The notes under the pieces are model-generated. The model ran no database searches. It was not told the origin of the DNA and saw nothing but the letters and a program-made list of their open reading frames with translations. A program made the translations under genes and the position numbers. A stretch of DNA of 64,000 nt from Corynebacterium sp. Marseille-P4321 (GTDB lineage: Bacteria > Actinomycetota > Actinomycetes > Mycobacteriales > Mycobacteriaceae). The stretch lies in contig NZ_CAHJXO010000003.1 of the NCBI RefSeq assembly GCF_903645305.1, positions 124,001 to 188,000 of the forward strand, written 5' to 3'. Shown here piece after piece: positions 43,578 to 53,886 of this stretch; the first letter of the stretch is position 1, and every line of letters begins with the position of its first letter.

Positions 43578-44453
43578 ATGATCACCGTCTACGGAGAAGC
43601 GCTCGTCGACCTCGTGCCGTCCTCGCCGCACCCGCTCGCGCCGCTCACACCGGCGCTCGGCGGCGGCCCGTTTAACGTCGCCCGCGCTCTTGGGCGCATG
43701 GGTTCGCAGGTGTCGTTCCAGTCGCGCTTGTCCGCGGATGCGTTCGGGGAGGCGCTTCGCACTTCGCTTATCGACGTTGGCGTGGACCTTTCCCACTGCC
43801 CCACCGGTAACGAACCCACGTCCTTGGCGGTGGCTTCCCTCGCGGAGAACGGCTCGGCGTCGTACACCTTCTACGTCGACGGCACTGCCGATCGCCTCGC
43901 GGAACCCGTGCCGGTTTCCGCCGGGTACGCGGTTTTTGGGACGCTGTCGCTGGCACTGGAGCCAGCGTCGCTGCGCTATGCGGCCGCCGCGCGCGAGTCC
44001 GCGGATTTGGGCGCGGTGGTGTGCCTGGATCCGAACATCCGCCCCGCCTTCGCGTCTGAAAAACACCGCCTTTTTCTGCGCGGCATGTTGGAGAACGTGA
44101 CGGTGCTCAAGCTTTCGGACGAGGAGGTGGGCTTCATTGGCGACACCGCCCACGTTCCCGTAGTAGTGACCACCTTGGGAGGTAAGGGCATCTCGGTGCG
44201 CGCGCCGTTCGGCTCCGTCACAGTGCCCTCCATTGAGGTAGAGGTGGCGGACACGATTGGCGCGGGCGACACCGTGATGGCCGCGCTCGTGCACGAATTC
44301 GACCGCCGTGGGCTCGACCTCGCGGGGCTCCTCTCCCTGGGCGAGGAAGAGTGGCGCGAGATTCTTCAGTTCGCCGCTCGCGCCGCGTCGATCACCGTCT
44401 CACGCCCCGGCGCCGACACACCGCACGCCCACGAGTTGGCCGGATCGAGGTAG
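43578..44453 (+). CDS. PfkB-family sugar kinase
   Basis: 291 residues. MITVYGEALVDLVPS at the start, the first PfkB signature GGGPFNVARALGRMG, and the second signature DTIGAGDT with the catalytic Asp231. The sequence is closest in style to fructokinases, but the sugar is not certain. Probably in one operon with thiD; ends 4 bases from the convergent glmS. Confidence 0.85.
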   Translation: MITVYGEALVDLVPSSPHPLAPLTPALGGGPFNVARALGRMGSQVSFQSRLSADAFGEALRTSLIDVGVDLSHCPTGNEPTSLAVASLAENGSASYTFYVDGTADRLAEPVPVSAGYAVFGTLSLALEPASLRYAAAARESADLGAVVCLDPNIRPAFASEKHRLFLRGMLENVTVLKLSDEEVGFIGDTAHVPVVVTTLGGKGISVRAPFGSVTVPSIEVEVADTIGAGDTVMAALVHEFDRRGLDLAGLLSLGEEEWREILQFAARAASITVSRPGADTPHAHELAGSR

Positions 44454-44457
44454 CTGG

Positions 44458-46323
44458 CTACTCCACCGTGACGGACTTCGCCAGGTTCCGCGGTTGGTCC
44501 ACGTTCAAGCCGCGCGCCTCGGCAACAGCACAAGCGAACATCTGCAGCGGGATGGTGGACAGCAGCGGCTGCATGAGGCCTGCTGATTCCGGGATACGGA
44601 TGATGTGGTCGGCGTACGGCACGACATCCTCGTCGCCGTCCTCTGCAATCACGACGGTTACCGCGCCGCGTGCGCGGACCTCCTGGATGTTGGACACGAC
44701 CTTGGCGTGCAGGTTGTTCCGGGACTTCTTGCTCGGCACGATGATGAACACCGGCTGGCCTTCCTCCACCAGTGCAATCGGGCCGTGCTTCAGCTCACCG
44801 GCCGCGAAGCCCTCGGAGTGCAGGTAGGCCACTTCCTTGAGCTTCAGTGCGCCCTCTAGCGCCACCGGGAAGCCGACATGGCGGCCGAGGAAGAGCACCG
44901 ACTTCGAGTCTGCGAGCTCCTCGCCCAGAGTGCGCACCTGTCCCCCGCGATCAAGCACCTGCTGGATCTTCTCCGGCATGGCCTGGAGCTCGTCGATAAT
45001 TGCCCTGATCTCGTCGGCGTACTTGTTGCCGCGCACCTGCGCGAGGTACAGGGCGAGCAGGTAGGCGGCCACGATCTGGGAGATGAACGCCTTCGTGGAC
45101 GCCACGGCGATCTCGGGTCCGGCGTAGGTGTACAGCAACGCATCGGCCTCTCGCGGGATGGAGGCACCCACGGTGTTGCAGATCGCGATGACCTTCGCGC
45201 CCTGCTCGCGGGCGTGGCGCACCGCCATGAGCGTGTCCATGGTCTCGCCAGACTGAGATACGGCGACTACCAGGGTGTTCTGGTCCACGATCGGGTCGCG
45301 GTAGCGGAATTCGTGCGCGAGCTCGACCTCCGTGGGGATGCGGCACCAGTGCTCGATGGCGTAACGCGCAACCTGACCCGCGTAGGCGGCGGTGCCGCAG
45401 GCCACGATGATGATCTTGTTGATGGAGCGCAGCAGGGACTCGTCGATACGCAGCTCGTCCAGCGTGAGCTTGCCTTGGGCGTCGAAGCGGCCGTAGAGGG
45501 TGTCGCGCACGGCGGCCGGCTGATCGTGGATCTCCTTTTCCATGAAGGAGTTGAAGCCACCCTTCTCGGCGGCAGTGATGTCCCACTCCACGCGGAACGG
45601 CTTCGCTTCGGCGCGCGCGCCGTTGAAGTCGGTCACCTCGTAGCTGTCCGGGGTGAGGGTGACAATTTGGCCGTTGTCCATCTCCACGGCGTCGCGGGTG
45701 AACTCGATGAAGCCGGAGACATCCGAGGACAGGAAGTTCTCGCCCTCGCCAACGCCGATGACCAGCGGTGAGTTCCAGCGCGCGGCCACGATTCGGTCCG
45801 GGTGCTCGGCTTCGATGGCCAGCAGGGTGAACGCGCCTTCGAGGCGGTTTGCGGTGAGCTGCATCGCTTTAGTGAGGTCGCGTTCGGCGGCGGACACGTA
45901 GACGTCGTAAAGCAATGTGCCCGCGACCTCGGTGTCCGTGTCGGAGGCGAACACATAGCCCTTATCGACGAGCTCCGCTTTCAGCGCCGCGAAATTCTCA
46001 ATGATGCCGTTGTGCACAACCGCCATGGAGCCGTCGCCCACAACGTGCGGGTGCGCATTCTCATCCGTCGGCCCGCCGTGGGTGGCCCAGCGTGTGTGGC
46101 CGATACCCAGGTTCGAGGCAGCGAGCGGGTTGTCCGCGATCTCCGCCTCTAAGTCGGCGACCTTGCCCGCCTTCTTGCGGCACGCGATAGCGTTGCCCTG
46201 GGCGACGGCGACACCAGCGGAGTCGTAGCCGCGGTACTCAAGCCTGCGCAGGCCCTCGATGATCACATTCTTCGCGTCGCGGTCCCCTCCTACGGGCCCG
46301 ACATATCCGACGATTCCACACAT
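44458..46323 (-). CDS. glmS: Glutamine:fructose-6-phosphate aminotransferase GlmS
   Basis: 621 residues starting MCGIVGYVG, with the glutaminase nucleophile Cys2. The glutaminase domain contains RWATHGGPTDENAHPH. Two SIS domains follow (for example VAVSQSGETMDTLMAVRHA and KSVLFLGRHVGFPVALEGALKLKE), ending PRNLAKSVTVE. It makes glucosamine-6-phosphate, the substrate of GlmM. No glmS ribozyme is visible in the short upstream gap. Confidence 0.97.
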   Translation of the reverse strand: MCGIVGYVGPVGGDRDAKNVIIEGLRRLEYRGYDSAGVAVAQGNAIACRKKAGKVADLEAEIADNPLAASNLGIGHTRWATHGGPTDENAHPHVVGDGSMAVVHNGIIENFAALKAELVDKGYVFASDTDTEVAGTLLYDVYVSAAERDLTKAMQLTANRLEGAFTLLAIEAEHPDRIVAARWNSPLVIGVGEGENFLSSDVSGFIEFTRDAVEMDNGQIVTLTPDSYEVTDFNGARAEAKPFRVEWDITAAEKGGFNSFMEKEIHDQPAAVRDTLYGRFDAQGKLTLDELRIDESLLRSINKIIIVACGTAAYAGQVARYAIEHWCRIPTEVELAHEFRYRDPIVDQNTLVVAVSQSGETMDTLMAVRHAREQGAKVIAICNTVGASIPREADALLYTYAGPEIAVASTKAFISQIVAAYLLALYLAQVRGNKYADEIRAIIDELQAMPEKIQQVLDRGGQVRTLGEELADSKSVLFLGRHVGFPVALEGALKLKEVAYLHSEGFAAGELKHGPIALVEEGQPVFIIVPSKKSRNNLHAKVVSNIQEVRARGAVTVVIAEDGDEDVVPYADHIIRIPESAGLMQPLLSTIPLQMFACAVAEARGLNVDQPRNLAKSVTVE

Positions 46324-46389
46324 GGGGAAAAACCTACACCCCGTTTGCCCATGCGCGGAAAGGCGCGGCTGACTTGCAAGATGTGAAAA

Positions 46390-47340
46390 CTATCCGGAGA
46401 TCTCCTGGGCGGTCTGCTTCGCAAACGGCGCCACTCCCATCAACGTCGCGGAACCGTCGCCGGTCCAGTTGCCGTATCCCACCAAGTGCAGATTCTCGAC
46501 GGCGGGTTCGCGGCCGTTCATGATCTGACGGAAAGGCCCAAGGGCTGGCCGGAACCCGGTGCACCAGATCAGGTGGTCGTGGTCGAGCTCGTCAAGGCTG
46601 TGGAACATTGGGGTGGCGGAGAGCTCACCGTTGTTTCGAAGCTCGCGCAGGTGGGGCAGCGCCACGATGTCCCCGAGGTCCGGCCCCGCGCTGCCACCGA
46701 GGATCCGGCGGCGGCTACGCAGAAAAAGATCGCGGCCGTCCACCTCGTCCGGCATCCAGCGCGGCTCCTCACGCGTGAACCACGTGACCTCCGACGTGCC
46801 CATCAGGTCCGCGGCGATCTGCGCACCAGAGTTCGCCCCGCCGACCACCGCAACCTTCTTCCCGCGGAACGGCTCGGGCCCGGGGTAGGTAGCCGAGTGC
46901 CACTGCTTGCCGCGGAACGTGCCCGGGTAGTGGGGCACGAAAGGCGCGGACCACGTGCCCGTCGCGGCGACAAGATGATCCGCCGTGAACTCACCGGCGG
47001 ACGTATCCAGATGGAACACCCCACCTTGGTGGGCGCCGTCGCTGACCTCTACAGGCCGTCTCACGGGCAGCTCGTAGCGTTTCTCGTAGCGCTCGAGGTA
47101 ATCAATGACGTGACTCGCTGGCGGGTATCCCGGGTGAGGAGGCATAGGCCAACCAGGCAGATTGGAAAACCCCGCGGCCGAAAAGAGAGTTAGAGACGGC
47201 CACGTGTGCAGCCAAGCGCCACCTGGCTTTTCTTGGTTATCCAGGATGATGAAATCCACTTTGAAGCGCCGCAAGTAAAACGCGGTGGCAAGCCCGGACT
47301 GGCCACCGCCGACGACGATGGCAGTGTGGTGCTCAGCCAA
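46390..47340 (-). CDS. Flavin-containing monooxygenase-like oxidoreductase
   Basis: 316 residues from a TTG (MAEHHTAIVVGGGQSGLATA); no other in-frame start fits. Two Rossmann motifs are visible: FAD-binding GGGQSGLATAF near the N-terminus and NADPH-binding VVGGANSGAQIAADL in the middle. Between them is FRGKQWHSATYPGPEPFRGKKVAVVG, close to the FMO/BVMO fingerprint. It lacks a signal peptide. Substrate unknown. It lies alone between rpsQ and glmS. Confidence 0.85.
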   Translation of the reverse strand: MAEHHTAIVVGGGQSGLATAFYLRRFKVDFIILDNQEKPGGAWLHTWPSLTLFSAAGFSNLPGWPMPPHPGYPPASHVIDYLERYEKRYELPVRRPVEVSDGAHQGGVFHLDTSAGEFTADHLVAATGTWSAPFVPHYPGTFRGKQWHSATYPGPEPFRGKKVAVVGGANSGAQIAADLMGTSEVTWFTREEPRWMPDEVDGRDLFLRSRRRILGGSAGPDLGDIVALPHLRELRNNGELSATPMFHSLDELDHDHLIWCTGFRPALGPFRQIMNGREPAVENLHLVGYGNWTGDGSATLMGVAPFAKQTAQEISG

Positions 47341-47415
47341 CGGAAGGCACCGCCCTAGGGTGCATCAGTCGCTTCATACCGGCGAGTGTAACCCGCGGCC
47401 CCCGCAAACGGCGAA

Positions 47416-47446
47416 ACCCGCCGCGCCCGTGCGGGGCGAGGCGGGT
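47416..47446 (-). terminator. Terminator of the S10 operon after rpsQ
   Basis: ACCCGCC and GGCGGGT form an outer stem around an inner GC-rich hairpin. On the minus strand TTCGCCGTTTG follows. It lies 24 bases after the rpsQ stop. Confidence 0.65.
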
Positions 47447-47469
47447 GAGCCAAGGAATCGTCGAGAAGC

Positions 47470-47793
47470 TTAGCGAGCCTTCTCAATGATCTCGACGAGA
47501 CGGAAGTGCTTGTCCTTGGACAGCGGGCGCGTCTCCTCGATGCGGACGAGGTCGCCGATGCCGGCGGTGTTCTCCTCGTCGTGTGCCTTCACGCGCTGCG
47601 TGGTACGCACGATCTTGCCGTACAGCGGGTGGGACTTACGGTCCTCAACCTCGACGACGATCGTCTTGTCCATCTTGTCGGACACGACGTATCCACGGCG
47701 GCGCTTCTGCAGGCCCTTCTCCTTCGGCTGAGCCTCGGTGTGCTTCGGGCCCTTGCCTGCGGTGTTGGTATCAGTCACGTTTGCCTCACTCAT
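47470..47793 (-). CDS. rpsQ: 30S ribosomal protein S17 with N-terminal extension
   Basis: 107 residues. The S17 core begins near residue 28 ([22 protein letters not shown]). The first ~27 residues are a Lys/Thr/Glu-rich tail. Last gene of the S10 operon here; rplN, its usual next neighbour, is 11.6 kb away. Confidence 0.96.
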   Translation of the reverse strand: MSEANVTDTNTAGKGPKHTEAQPKEKGLQKRRRGYVVSDKMDKTIVVEVEDRKSHPLYGKIVRTTQRVKAHDEENTAGIGDLVRIEETRPLSKDKHFRLVEIIEKAR

Positions 47794-47795
47794 GA

Positions 47796-48026
47796 TTAAG
47801 CCTCAGCTCCCGGAACGACGGACAGGCCGAGCTCGCGCTCGCGCAGCACCGTGTAGATGCGTGCGATGTCGCGCTTGACGGTGCCGATGCGGCGGTTGTT
47901 GGTCAGCTGGCCGGTGGCGAGCTGGAAGCGCAGGTTGAACAGCTCTTCCTTCGCCTCGTTCAGGCGGGCGGTCAGCTCCTCGTCGCTGAGCTCGCGGAAC
48001 TCGGATGCGGGGGTACCGTTAGCCAT
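47796..48026 (-). CDS. rpmC: 50S ribosomal protein L29
   Basis: 76 residues from the ATG at 48026 ([18 protein letters not shown]), with the two-helix L29 core ([40 protein letters not shown]). Overlaps the rplP stop (TAATG). Confidence 0.96.
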   Translation of the reverse strand: MANGTPASEFRELSDEELTARLNEAKEELFNLRFQLATGQLTNNRRIGTVKRDIARIYTVLRERELGLSVVPGAEA

Positions 48027-48442
48027 TAGAACTGGTCCTCCTTCCGGACAATGCGGGTCTTGCAAGGAAGCTTCGCGCCAGCGCGGCGCAGCGCCTCGAT
48101 GGCAACCTCTTCGTTCGGGTACGACATCTCGAACATGACGCGACCCGGCTTGACGTTAGCCACCCACTTCTCCACCGGGCCCTTACCGGAACCCATACGC
48201 ACGCCGAGCGGCTTCTGGGTCAGGGGGCGATCCGGGAAGATGTTGATCCAGACCTTGCCACCACGCTTGACGTGGCGGTTGATCGCAATACGAGCGGACT
48301 CAATCTGGCGGTTGGTGATGTAGGCCGGCTCGAGAGCCTGCAGGCCGTAATCACCGAAGGTGACGGTGTTGCCGCCCTTGGACACGCCGGAACGACCCGG
48401 ACGGTGCTGGCGGCGGTACTTCACGCGCTTAGGGATGAGCAT
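48026..48442 (-). CDS. rplP: 50S ribosomal protein L16
   Basis: 138 residues, starting [14 protein letters not shown], with the conserved [22 protein letters not shown]. Full length. It sits near the A-site tRNA. Confidence 0.97.
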   Translation of the reverse strand: MLIPKRVKYRRQHRPGRSGVSKGGNTVTFGDYGLQALEPAYITNRQIESARIAINRHVKRGGKVWINIFPDRPLTQKPLGVRMGSGKGPVEKWVANVKPGRVMFEMSYPNEEVAIEALRRAGAKLPCKTRIVRKEDQF

Positions 48443-48445
48443 GAA

Positions 48446-49195
48446 TTAGCCCTCCTTCTTCTGCTCTGCGCGCTGGCGGCGCTGGCCGCCGCGGCGCGGG
48501 CGGCGGTCACGGTCGCCGCGGCCGCCGCGCTCGTTCTTCGGGGCGTTGAGCTCGGACTCGCGGACACCGCCGACGACATCGCCCTTGTAGATCCACACCT
48601 TGACGCCAATGACGCCGAAGGTGGTGTGTGCCTCTGCGGTGCCGTAATCAATCTCGGCGCGCAGGGTGTGCAGCGGAACGCGACCCTCGTGGTAGCGCTC
48701 AACACGCGACATCTCGGCGCCGCCGAGACGGCCGGAGGTCATGACCTTGATGCCCTTGACCTGCGGGTTACGCATTGCGGACTGGATCGCCTTACGCATG
48801 GCGCGACGGAACGCGACACGGTTGACCAGCTGCTCGGCGATGGACTGCGCAACCAGGGTGGCGTCTGCGTCGACGTTCTTCACCTCGAGGATGTTCAGCG
48901 CGACCATCTTGCCGGTGAGCTTCTCCAGCTCGCGGCGGATGCGGTCAGCCTCGGCGCCGCGGCGGCCGATCACGATGCCCGGGCGCGCGGTGTGGATGTC
49001 CACACGGACGCGGTCGCGGGTGCGCTCGATGACGATGTCGGAGATGCCTGCACGCTCAAGGTTCTTCTGCAGGTACTCGCGGATCTTGATGTCTTCGGCG
49101 ACGTAATCAGCGTAGTTCTTGTCGGCGTACCAGTGGGACTTCCAGTCGGCGGTGATACCCAGGCGCAGGCCGTGCGGGTGAATCTTCTGGCCCAT
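48446..49195 (-). CDS. rpsC: 30S ribosomal protein S3 with basic C-terminal tail
   Basis: 249 residues from the ATG at 49195 ([20 protein letters not shown]). KH domain [15 protein letters not shown] and the conserved [19 protein letters not shown]. The tail ([20 protein letters not shown]) is Arg/Gly-rich and longer than in E. coli. The ATG overlaps the rplV stop. Confidence 0.97.
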   Translation of the reverse strand: MGQKIHPHGLRLGITADWKSHWYADKNYADYVAEDIKIREYLQKNLERAGISDIVIERTRDRVRVDIHTARPGIVIGRRGAEADRIRRELEKLTGKMVALNILEVKNVDADATLVAQSIAEQLVNRVAFRRAMRKAIQSAMRNPQVKGIKVMTSGRLGGAEMSRVERYHEGRVPLHTLRAEIDYGTAEAHTTFGVIGVKVWIYKGDVVGGVRESELNAPKNERGGRGDRDRRPRRGGQRRQRAEQKKEG

Positions 49196-49554
49196 TAGTT
49201 GGCCCCTTCCTTGGACTCGACAACAACAGTGATGTGGGAGGTGCGCTTCCGGATCTGGAAGGCACGGCCCTGGGCGCGCGGCTGGTAGCGGCGCATCGTC
49301 GGGCCCTCGTTGGCGTAGCACTCGGCAATGACGAGCGTGCGCGGGTCCAGGCCAAAGTTGTTCTCGGCGTTTGCTGCCGCGGAAGCGACAACCTTCGCAA
49401 CGTCCTTCGCGGCGTCCTGCGGCGCGTACTTCAGGATCGCGAGCGCCTCAGCCACGGACTTGCCGCGGACGAGTGCGAGCACGCGACGCGCCTTCATCGG
49501 CGAGACGCGGACGAACTTGGCCGTCGCGGATGCAGTGGTGATGGTGTCAGCCAT
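49195..49554 (-). CDS. rplV: 50S ribosomal protein L22
   Basis: 119 residues with the exit-tunnel hairpin ([29 protein letters not shown]). Full length. It lies 3 bases after the rpsS stop. Confidence 0.97.
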   Translation of the reverse strand: MADTITTASATAKFVRVSPMKARRVLALVRGKSVAEALAILKYAPQDAAKDVAKVVASAAANAENNFGLDPRTLVIAECYANEGPTMRRYQPRAQGRAFQIRKRTSHITVVVESKEGAN

Positions 49555-49557
49555 TGC

Positions 49558-49833
49558 TTATCGACGTCCCTTCTCTTGCTTAACGTGACCCTTGAAGGTC
49601 TTGGTCGGTGCGAACTCGCCGAGCTTGTGGCCGACCATGGACTCATCGATGAACACCGGCACGTGCTTACGGCCGTCGTGAACGGCGAAGGTGTGGCCGA
49701 TGAAGTCGGGGAGAATGGTCGAACGGCGCGACCAGGTCTTGATGACCTGCTTGGTGCCAGCTTCGTTCTGAGCGTCCACCTTGTTGAGGAGGTGCTCGTC
49801 GACGAACGGGCCCTTCTTCAGGCTGCGTGGCAT
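49558..49833 (-). CDS. rpsS: 30S ribosomal protein S19
   Basis: 91 residues, starting [16 protein letters not shown], with [25 protein letters not shown]. Its stop overlaps a copy of the GCTTATCGACG word (49556-49566). Confidence 0.97.
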   Translation of the reverse strand: MPRSLKKGPFVDEHLLNKVDAQNEAGTKQVIKTWSRRSTILPDFIGHTFAVHDGRKHVPVFIDESMVGHKLGEFAPTKTFKGHVKQEKGRR

Positions 49834-49849
49834 GTCTTGTTACCTCCTC

Positions 49850-50683
49850 TTAGCGCTTCTTCGAGCGGCGGCGCCGCACGATCATGTTGTTGGAATAACG
49901 GTTCGGGTTGCGGGTGCGGCCTTCCTTCTGGCCCCACGGCGAGACCGGGTGGCGACCACCGGAAGTCTTGCCCTCACCACCACCGTGCGGGTGGTCAACC
50001 GGGTTCATAACCACACCACGCACGGTCGGGCGCCAGCCCTTCCAGCGCATGCGGCCGGCCTTACCCCAGCGGATGTTGATCTGGTCGGCGTTGCCAACCT
50101 CACCCACGGTGGCGCGGCAGCGAATGTCCACGCGGCGGATCTCAGAAGACGGCATACGCAGCACTGCGTAGTTGCCTTCCTTACCCAGCAGCTGGATGGA
50201 CGTACCTGCGGAGCGGGCGAGCTTGGCGCCAGCGCCCGGCTTCAGCTCCACAGCGTGGATGGTGGTACCGGTCGGGATGTTGCGCAGCGGCAGGTTGTTG
50301 CCAACCTTGATGTCTGCGTTCGGACCCGACTCGACGATGGTGCCCTGCTTCAGGCCCTTCGGGGCGATGATGTAGCGCTTCTCGCCATCGGTGTAGTGCA
50401 GCAGCGCGATGTTCGCGGTGCGGTTCGGGTCGTACTCGATGTGCGCAACCTTGGCCGGCACGCCGTCCTTGTCGTTGCGGCGGAAGTCAATAACGCGGTA
50501 CTGGCGCTTGTGGCCGCCGCCGCGGTGACGGGTGGTGATGTGGCCGTGAGAGTTGCGGCCGCCCTTCTTCGGGAGCGGGCGCACGAGCGACTTCTCCGGG
50601 GTCGAGCGAGTGATCTCCTCGAACTCGGAGACAGAGCTGGCACGGCGACCCGGAGTTGTCGGCTTGTACTTACGAATAGCCAT
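49850..50683 (-). CDS. rplB: 50S ribosomal protein L2
   Basis: 277 residues, starting [17 protein letters not shown], with the peptidyl-transferase region [20 protein letters not shown] intact, including the conserved His. Full length. Confidence 0.98.
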   Translation of the reverse strand: MAIRKYKPTTPGRRASSVSEFEEITRSTPEKSLVRPLPKKGGRNSHGHITTRHRGGGHKRQYRVIDFRRNDKDGVPAKVAHIEYDPNRTANIALLHYTDGEKRYIIAPKGLKQGTIVESGPNADIKVGNNLPLRNIPTGTTIHAVELKPGAGAKLARSAGTSIQLLGKEGNYAVLRMPSSEIRRVDIRCRATVGEVGNADQINIRWGKAGRMRWKGWRPTVRGVVMNPVDHPHGGGEGKTSGGRHPVSPWGQKEGRTRNPNRYSNNMIVRRRRSKKR

Positions 50684-50725
50684 AGTGGTTCCTTTTCTAT
50701 CGTCTTCTTCGTCGTGCGATGGCGG

Positions 50726-51031
50726 TTACGCCGTCGCACCCCCGAAGATGTCGATGGAGTCGCTGCCCTCGCGGAGGGTGACGTAGGCGCGCTTGGTGTC
50801 CTTACGCTTGCCGTAACCGGTGCGGGAGCGCTTGCGCTTGCCCTCACGGTTGACGGTGTTCACCGAAGCAACGTCGACGCCGAAGATCTCCTCCACGGCA
50901 ATCTTGATTTGGGTCTTGTTCGCGGACGGGTCCACGTAGAACGTGTACGTGTTCTGCTCCATCAGGCCGTAGCTCTTCTCGGAGAGCACCGGCGCAATGA
51001 TGATGTCGCGCGGGTTAGCGATCTTAGCCAT
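50726..51031 (-). CDS. rplW: 50S ribosomal protein L23
   Basis: 101 residues, starting [20 protein letters not shown], with [22 protein letters not shown]. It is the docking site for SRP and trigger factor at the tunnel exit. Its ATG immediately follows the rplD stop. Confidence 0.97.
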   Translation of the reverse strand: MAKIANPRDIIIAPVLSEKSYGLMEQNTYTFYVDPSANKTQIKIAVEEIFGVDVASVNTVNREGKRKRSRTGYGKRKDTKRAYVTLREGSDSIDIFGGATA

Positions 51032-51694
51032 TTACTTCTCCTCCTCCGCAGCTGCAGCCACTACGTTGCCGCGGTTGATGAAGGTGTGCAGCGCCTCGAC
51101 CGAGAACACGACATCGTCAGCGTTGAGGACGTCGTAGGCGTTGAGCTGTCCCGGCTCAATGACCTTCACGTTCGGCAGGTTCCGTGCGGAACGCTGGGAG
51201 TTCAGGTCATCACGGCCGATCACAAGCAACACCGACTTGCGGTCCGTGAGGCGCTCGATGAACGCGCGTGCGGACTTCGTGGACGGGGTCTGGCCCGGGA
51301 CGAGGTCTTCAACCACGTGGATGCGGTCGTTCTGCGCGCGGTTGGTCAGGGCACCCGCGAGGGCTGCCTTGATCATTTTCTTGGGGGTGCGCTGCGCGTA
51401 GGAACGCGGCTGCGGACCGTGAACGGTGCCGCCGCCGGTGTAGTGCGGAGCGCGGATGGAACCCTGGCGAGCACGGCCGGTGCCCTTCTGGCGGAACGGC
51501 TTGCGGCCGCCGCCGGAGACCATGCCGCGGGTCTTCGTTGCGTGGGTGCCCTGGCGTGCGGCAGCGAGCTGCGCGTTCACAACCTGGTGCATCAGCGCGA
51601 CGGAGGCCTCGCGGTCGAAGTACTCGGCCGGGAGTTCCACGGAGCCGTTGGTGGCCCCGTCTGCGGTCTGGACGTCAAGCGTCAGGTTCGTCAT
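51032..51694 (-). CDS. rplD: 50S ribosomal protein L4
   Basis: 220 residues. [31 protein letters not shown] marks the tunnel-lining loop. The ATG overlaps the rplC stop (ATGA). Confidence 0.97.
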   Translation of the reverse strand: MTNLTLDVQTADGATNGSVELPAEYFDREASVALMHQVVNAQLAAARQGTHATKTRGMVSGGGRKPFRQKGTGRARQGSIRAPHYTGGGTVHGPQPRSYAQRTPKKMIKAALAGALTNRAQNDRIHVVEDLVPGQTPSTKSARAFIERLTDRKSVLLVIGRDDLNSQRSARNLPNVKVIEPGQLNAYDVLNADDVVFSVEALHTFINRGNVVAAAAEEEK

Positions 51695-52347
51695 GCGTGA
51701 GCACCGCCCTTCACTGCGGTCTTGACGGTAACAACGGAACCCTTAACGCCCGGGATGGCACCCTTGATCAGGATGAGGTTGTTGTCGCCGTCGATGCGTT
51801 GAATCTTCAGGTTCTGGGTGGTCACACGGTTGCCGCCCATGCGGCCAGCCATGCGCTTGCCCTTGAACACGCGGGCAGGCGTTGCGGCGTTACCGATGGA
51901 ACCCACGCGGCGGTGGGAGGCCTGGTTACCGTGCGCAGCACCCTGGCCGGCGAAGCCGTGGCGCTTCATGCCGCCGGCGTAACCCTTGCCCTTGGTGGTG
52001 CCCACGACGTCGACGTAGGTGTCGCCGTCGAAGATGGTCGCGTTGAACTCCTGGCCGACCTCGTACTCGGAGGTGTCGTCCATGCGGATCTCTGCGACGT
52101 GGCGACGCGGGTTCACGCCAGCCTTTTCAAAGTGGCCGGATTCCGGCTTGTTCACCTTACGGGGATCGATGTCGCCGTAAGCGATCTGGATGGCGGAGTA
52201 GCCATCGGTCTCAGGGGTACGGATCTGGGTGACCACGCACGGCCCAGCCTCGACGACGGTAACCGGGATAACGCGGTTGTCCTCGTCGAAGATCTGGGTC
52301 ATGCCGAGCTTGGTGCCCAGAATGCCCTTGATCTGGTTGTCAGACAT
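51691..52347 (-). CDS. rplC: 50S ribosomal protein L3
   Basis: 218 residues from the ATG at 52347 ([20 protein letters not shown]). The central loop [19 protein letters not shown] includes the Gln methylated in some bacteria. Full length. Confidence 0.97.
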   Translation of the reverse strand: MSDNQIKGILGTKLGMTQIFDEDNRVIPVTVVEAGPCVVTQIRTPETDGYSAIQIAYGDIDPRKVNKPESGHFEKAGVNPRRHVAEIRMDDTSEYEVGQEFNATIFDGDTYVDVVGTTKGKGYAGGMKRHGFAGQGAAHGNQASHRRVGSIGNAATPARVFKGKRMAGRMGGNRVTTQNLKIQRIDGDNNLILIKGAIPGVKGSVVTVKTAVKGGAHA

Positions 52348-52385
52348 GTGTTGGTTCTCCACTACTTACGTTGGGGATTACTCGG

Positions 52386-52691
52386 TTACTGGATGTTCAC
52401 GTCAACGCTGGCCGGCAGGTCGATGCGCATGAGCGCGTCAACCGTCTTCGGCGTCGGGTCGAGAATGTCGATGAGGCGCTTGTGCGTGCGCATCTCGAAG
52501 TGCTCGCGAGAATCCTTGTACTTGTGGGGAGAACGAATCACGGCGTACACGTTCTTCTGGGTTGGCAACGGCACCGGCCCAACGACGCGGGCACCCGTGC
52601 GGGTGACCGTCTCGACGATCTTCTTCGCGGATGCGTCAATCGCCTCGTGGTCGTAGGCCTTGAGCCTGATGCGGATCTTCTGTTCCGCCAC
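52386..52691 (-). CDS. rpsJ: 30S ribosomal protein S10
   Basis: 101 residues from a GTG at 52691, behind GAGGAAGAGG (start (V/M)[18 protein letters not shown]). First gene of the S10 operon. Its leader is the 640-base gap to 53333. Confidence 0.97.
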   Translation of the reverse strand: MAEQKIRIRLKAYDHEAIDASAKKIVETVTRTGARVVGPVPLPTQKNVYAVIRSPHKYKDSREHFEMRTHKRLIDILDPTPKTVDALMRIDLPASVDVNIQ

Positions 52692-53332
52692 GCTTACCTC
52701 TTCCTCGCATCCCCACGTTCTCCCTTTTCCTTTCCGCTCGTTTCGAACGGAGTGAGAAACGGGTCGAAGCGGTGGGGTTGTAGCTTCTAGTTTCTCTATA
52801 ACGTTGTCCGGGCTGGGCCCATGGCTCAACGCCAGTGTCGTTTCATTGACTGTCATGACACTTCCGGAAGGTGAGTGGCCCGCAAACACACGGGCGTCAG
52901 TGCTTCCCAAAGATCGACGCGGGCAATTGCTTGTCGCCATCTTGGGTGTCAGACACGGGAAGGGTGCGTGACCCTCGCGTACTGCCGCTGTGTATTTGCC
53001 ATGGCCCTTCACCGGCTCCCACCTTTCGGCGGGAAGAACTTCCGGTATGGAAGGTGTCATGTTTGCCTCACCACCGCCTACCCGGAGCGAACTCCGTAGC
53101 GGGCCATGTCAAGGCAACCCGACTATTAAAACACACAGGTCGGTGAAGAGCAAGATGCTTATCGACGAGTTCCTTTTCCAGCCTTCCCCCTCCCCTTTGT
53201 TGCAACTTGGTATCAACCCGTCTTCGACCCCGGCGGATCCATCGACGAAATGTGTACGCTGGACACCTAGACCGTGCGTGCCCCGGAGAAGACCGGGGTG
53301 CGGTCGAGACATTCAAACCCGAAAGGACCGTC
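52692..53332. other. 641-base divergent region: rpsJ leader and Asp23-cluster leader
   Basis: It carries the rpsJ leader, a perfect 10-bp palindrome TGTCATGACA at 52851-52860, a possible rpsJ -10 near 52795-52800 (minus strand TATAGA), an AT-rich ATTAAAACACAC stretch near 53125, one copy of the GCTTATCGACG word (53157-53167), and a CCCCGG/CCGGGG hairpin at about 53281-53298 just before the Asp23 gene. I see no gene in it. Confidence 0.45.
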
Positions 53333-53884
53333 ATGGCCGAGAACAACTTCAACGAGACCAACGAGAACACCCCCACCCCGAACTCCACCTCCGTGGCAGT
53401 CGAGCCGGAGCAGGTTCGCCCGCGCAACGAGAACCTGGAGACGGATCACGGCACCACCGCTATCGACGACAACGTCGTGGGCAAGATTGCCGGCATCGCA
53501 GCCCGCGAGGTTTCCGGCGTGCACAACTTGGGTGGCGGCGCTGCCCGTATGTGGGGTGCGGTCCGCGACACCTTCACCAACTCGACCAACGTTCAGCAGG
53601 GTGTCAACGTTGCGGTGGACAACGGCCACGCTTCCGTCGCTGTTGCGATCATCGCTGAGTACGGCGTTGCTATCCACGAGCTCGCAAACGCCATCCGCGA
53701 GAACATCACCGTCGCCGTGACCCGCATGACCGGCCTGGTTGTGGACCGTGTTGACGTCACCGTGCACGACGTGCACCTGCCGGAGCAGGACAACTCGAAC
53801 GAGCAGACCTTCGAGGAGCCGAACCAGAACTACCAGGCTCTGAACCAGCCTAACCAGCCGGTGAACCAGCAGCCGCTTCAGTAA
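53333..53884 (+). CDS. Asp23/Gls24-family envelope stress protein
   Basis: 183 residues with a GAAAGGA site. The Asp23 core is residues 40-145 (IDDNVVGKIAGIAAREVSGVHNLGG, then VNVAVDNGHASVAVAIIAEYGVAIHELANAIRENI). A Gln/Asn-rich tail (NQNYQALNQPNQPVNQQPLQ) follows. Asp23 proteins coat the inner membrane face via an AmaP-type anchor and respond to envelope stress. First gene of a six-gene plus-strand cluster. Confidence 0.9.
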   Translation: MAENNFNETNENTPTPNSTSVAVEPEQVRPRNENLETDHGTTAIDDNVVGKIAGIAAREVSGVHNLGGGAARMWGAVRDTFTNSTNVQQGVNVAVDNGHASVAVAIIAEYGVAIHELANAIRENITVAVTRMTGLVVDRVDVTVHDVHLPEQDNSNEQTFEEPNQNYQALNQPNQPVNQQPLQ

Positions 53885-53886
53885 TC

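Noticed and set aside
46324-46389. glmS ribozyme upstream of glmS
   Set aside because: Only 66 bases separate glmS from the neighbouring gene and no ribozyme core is visible.
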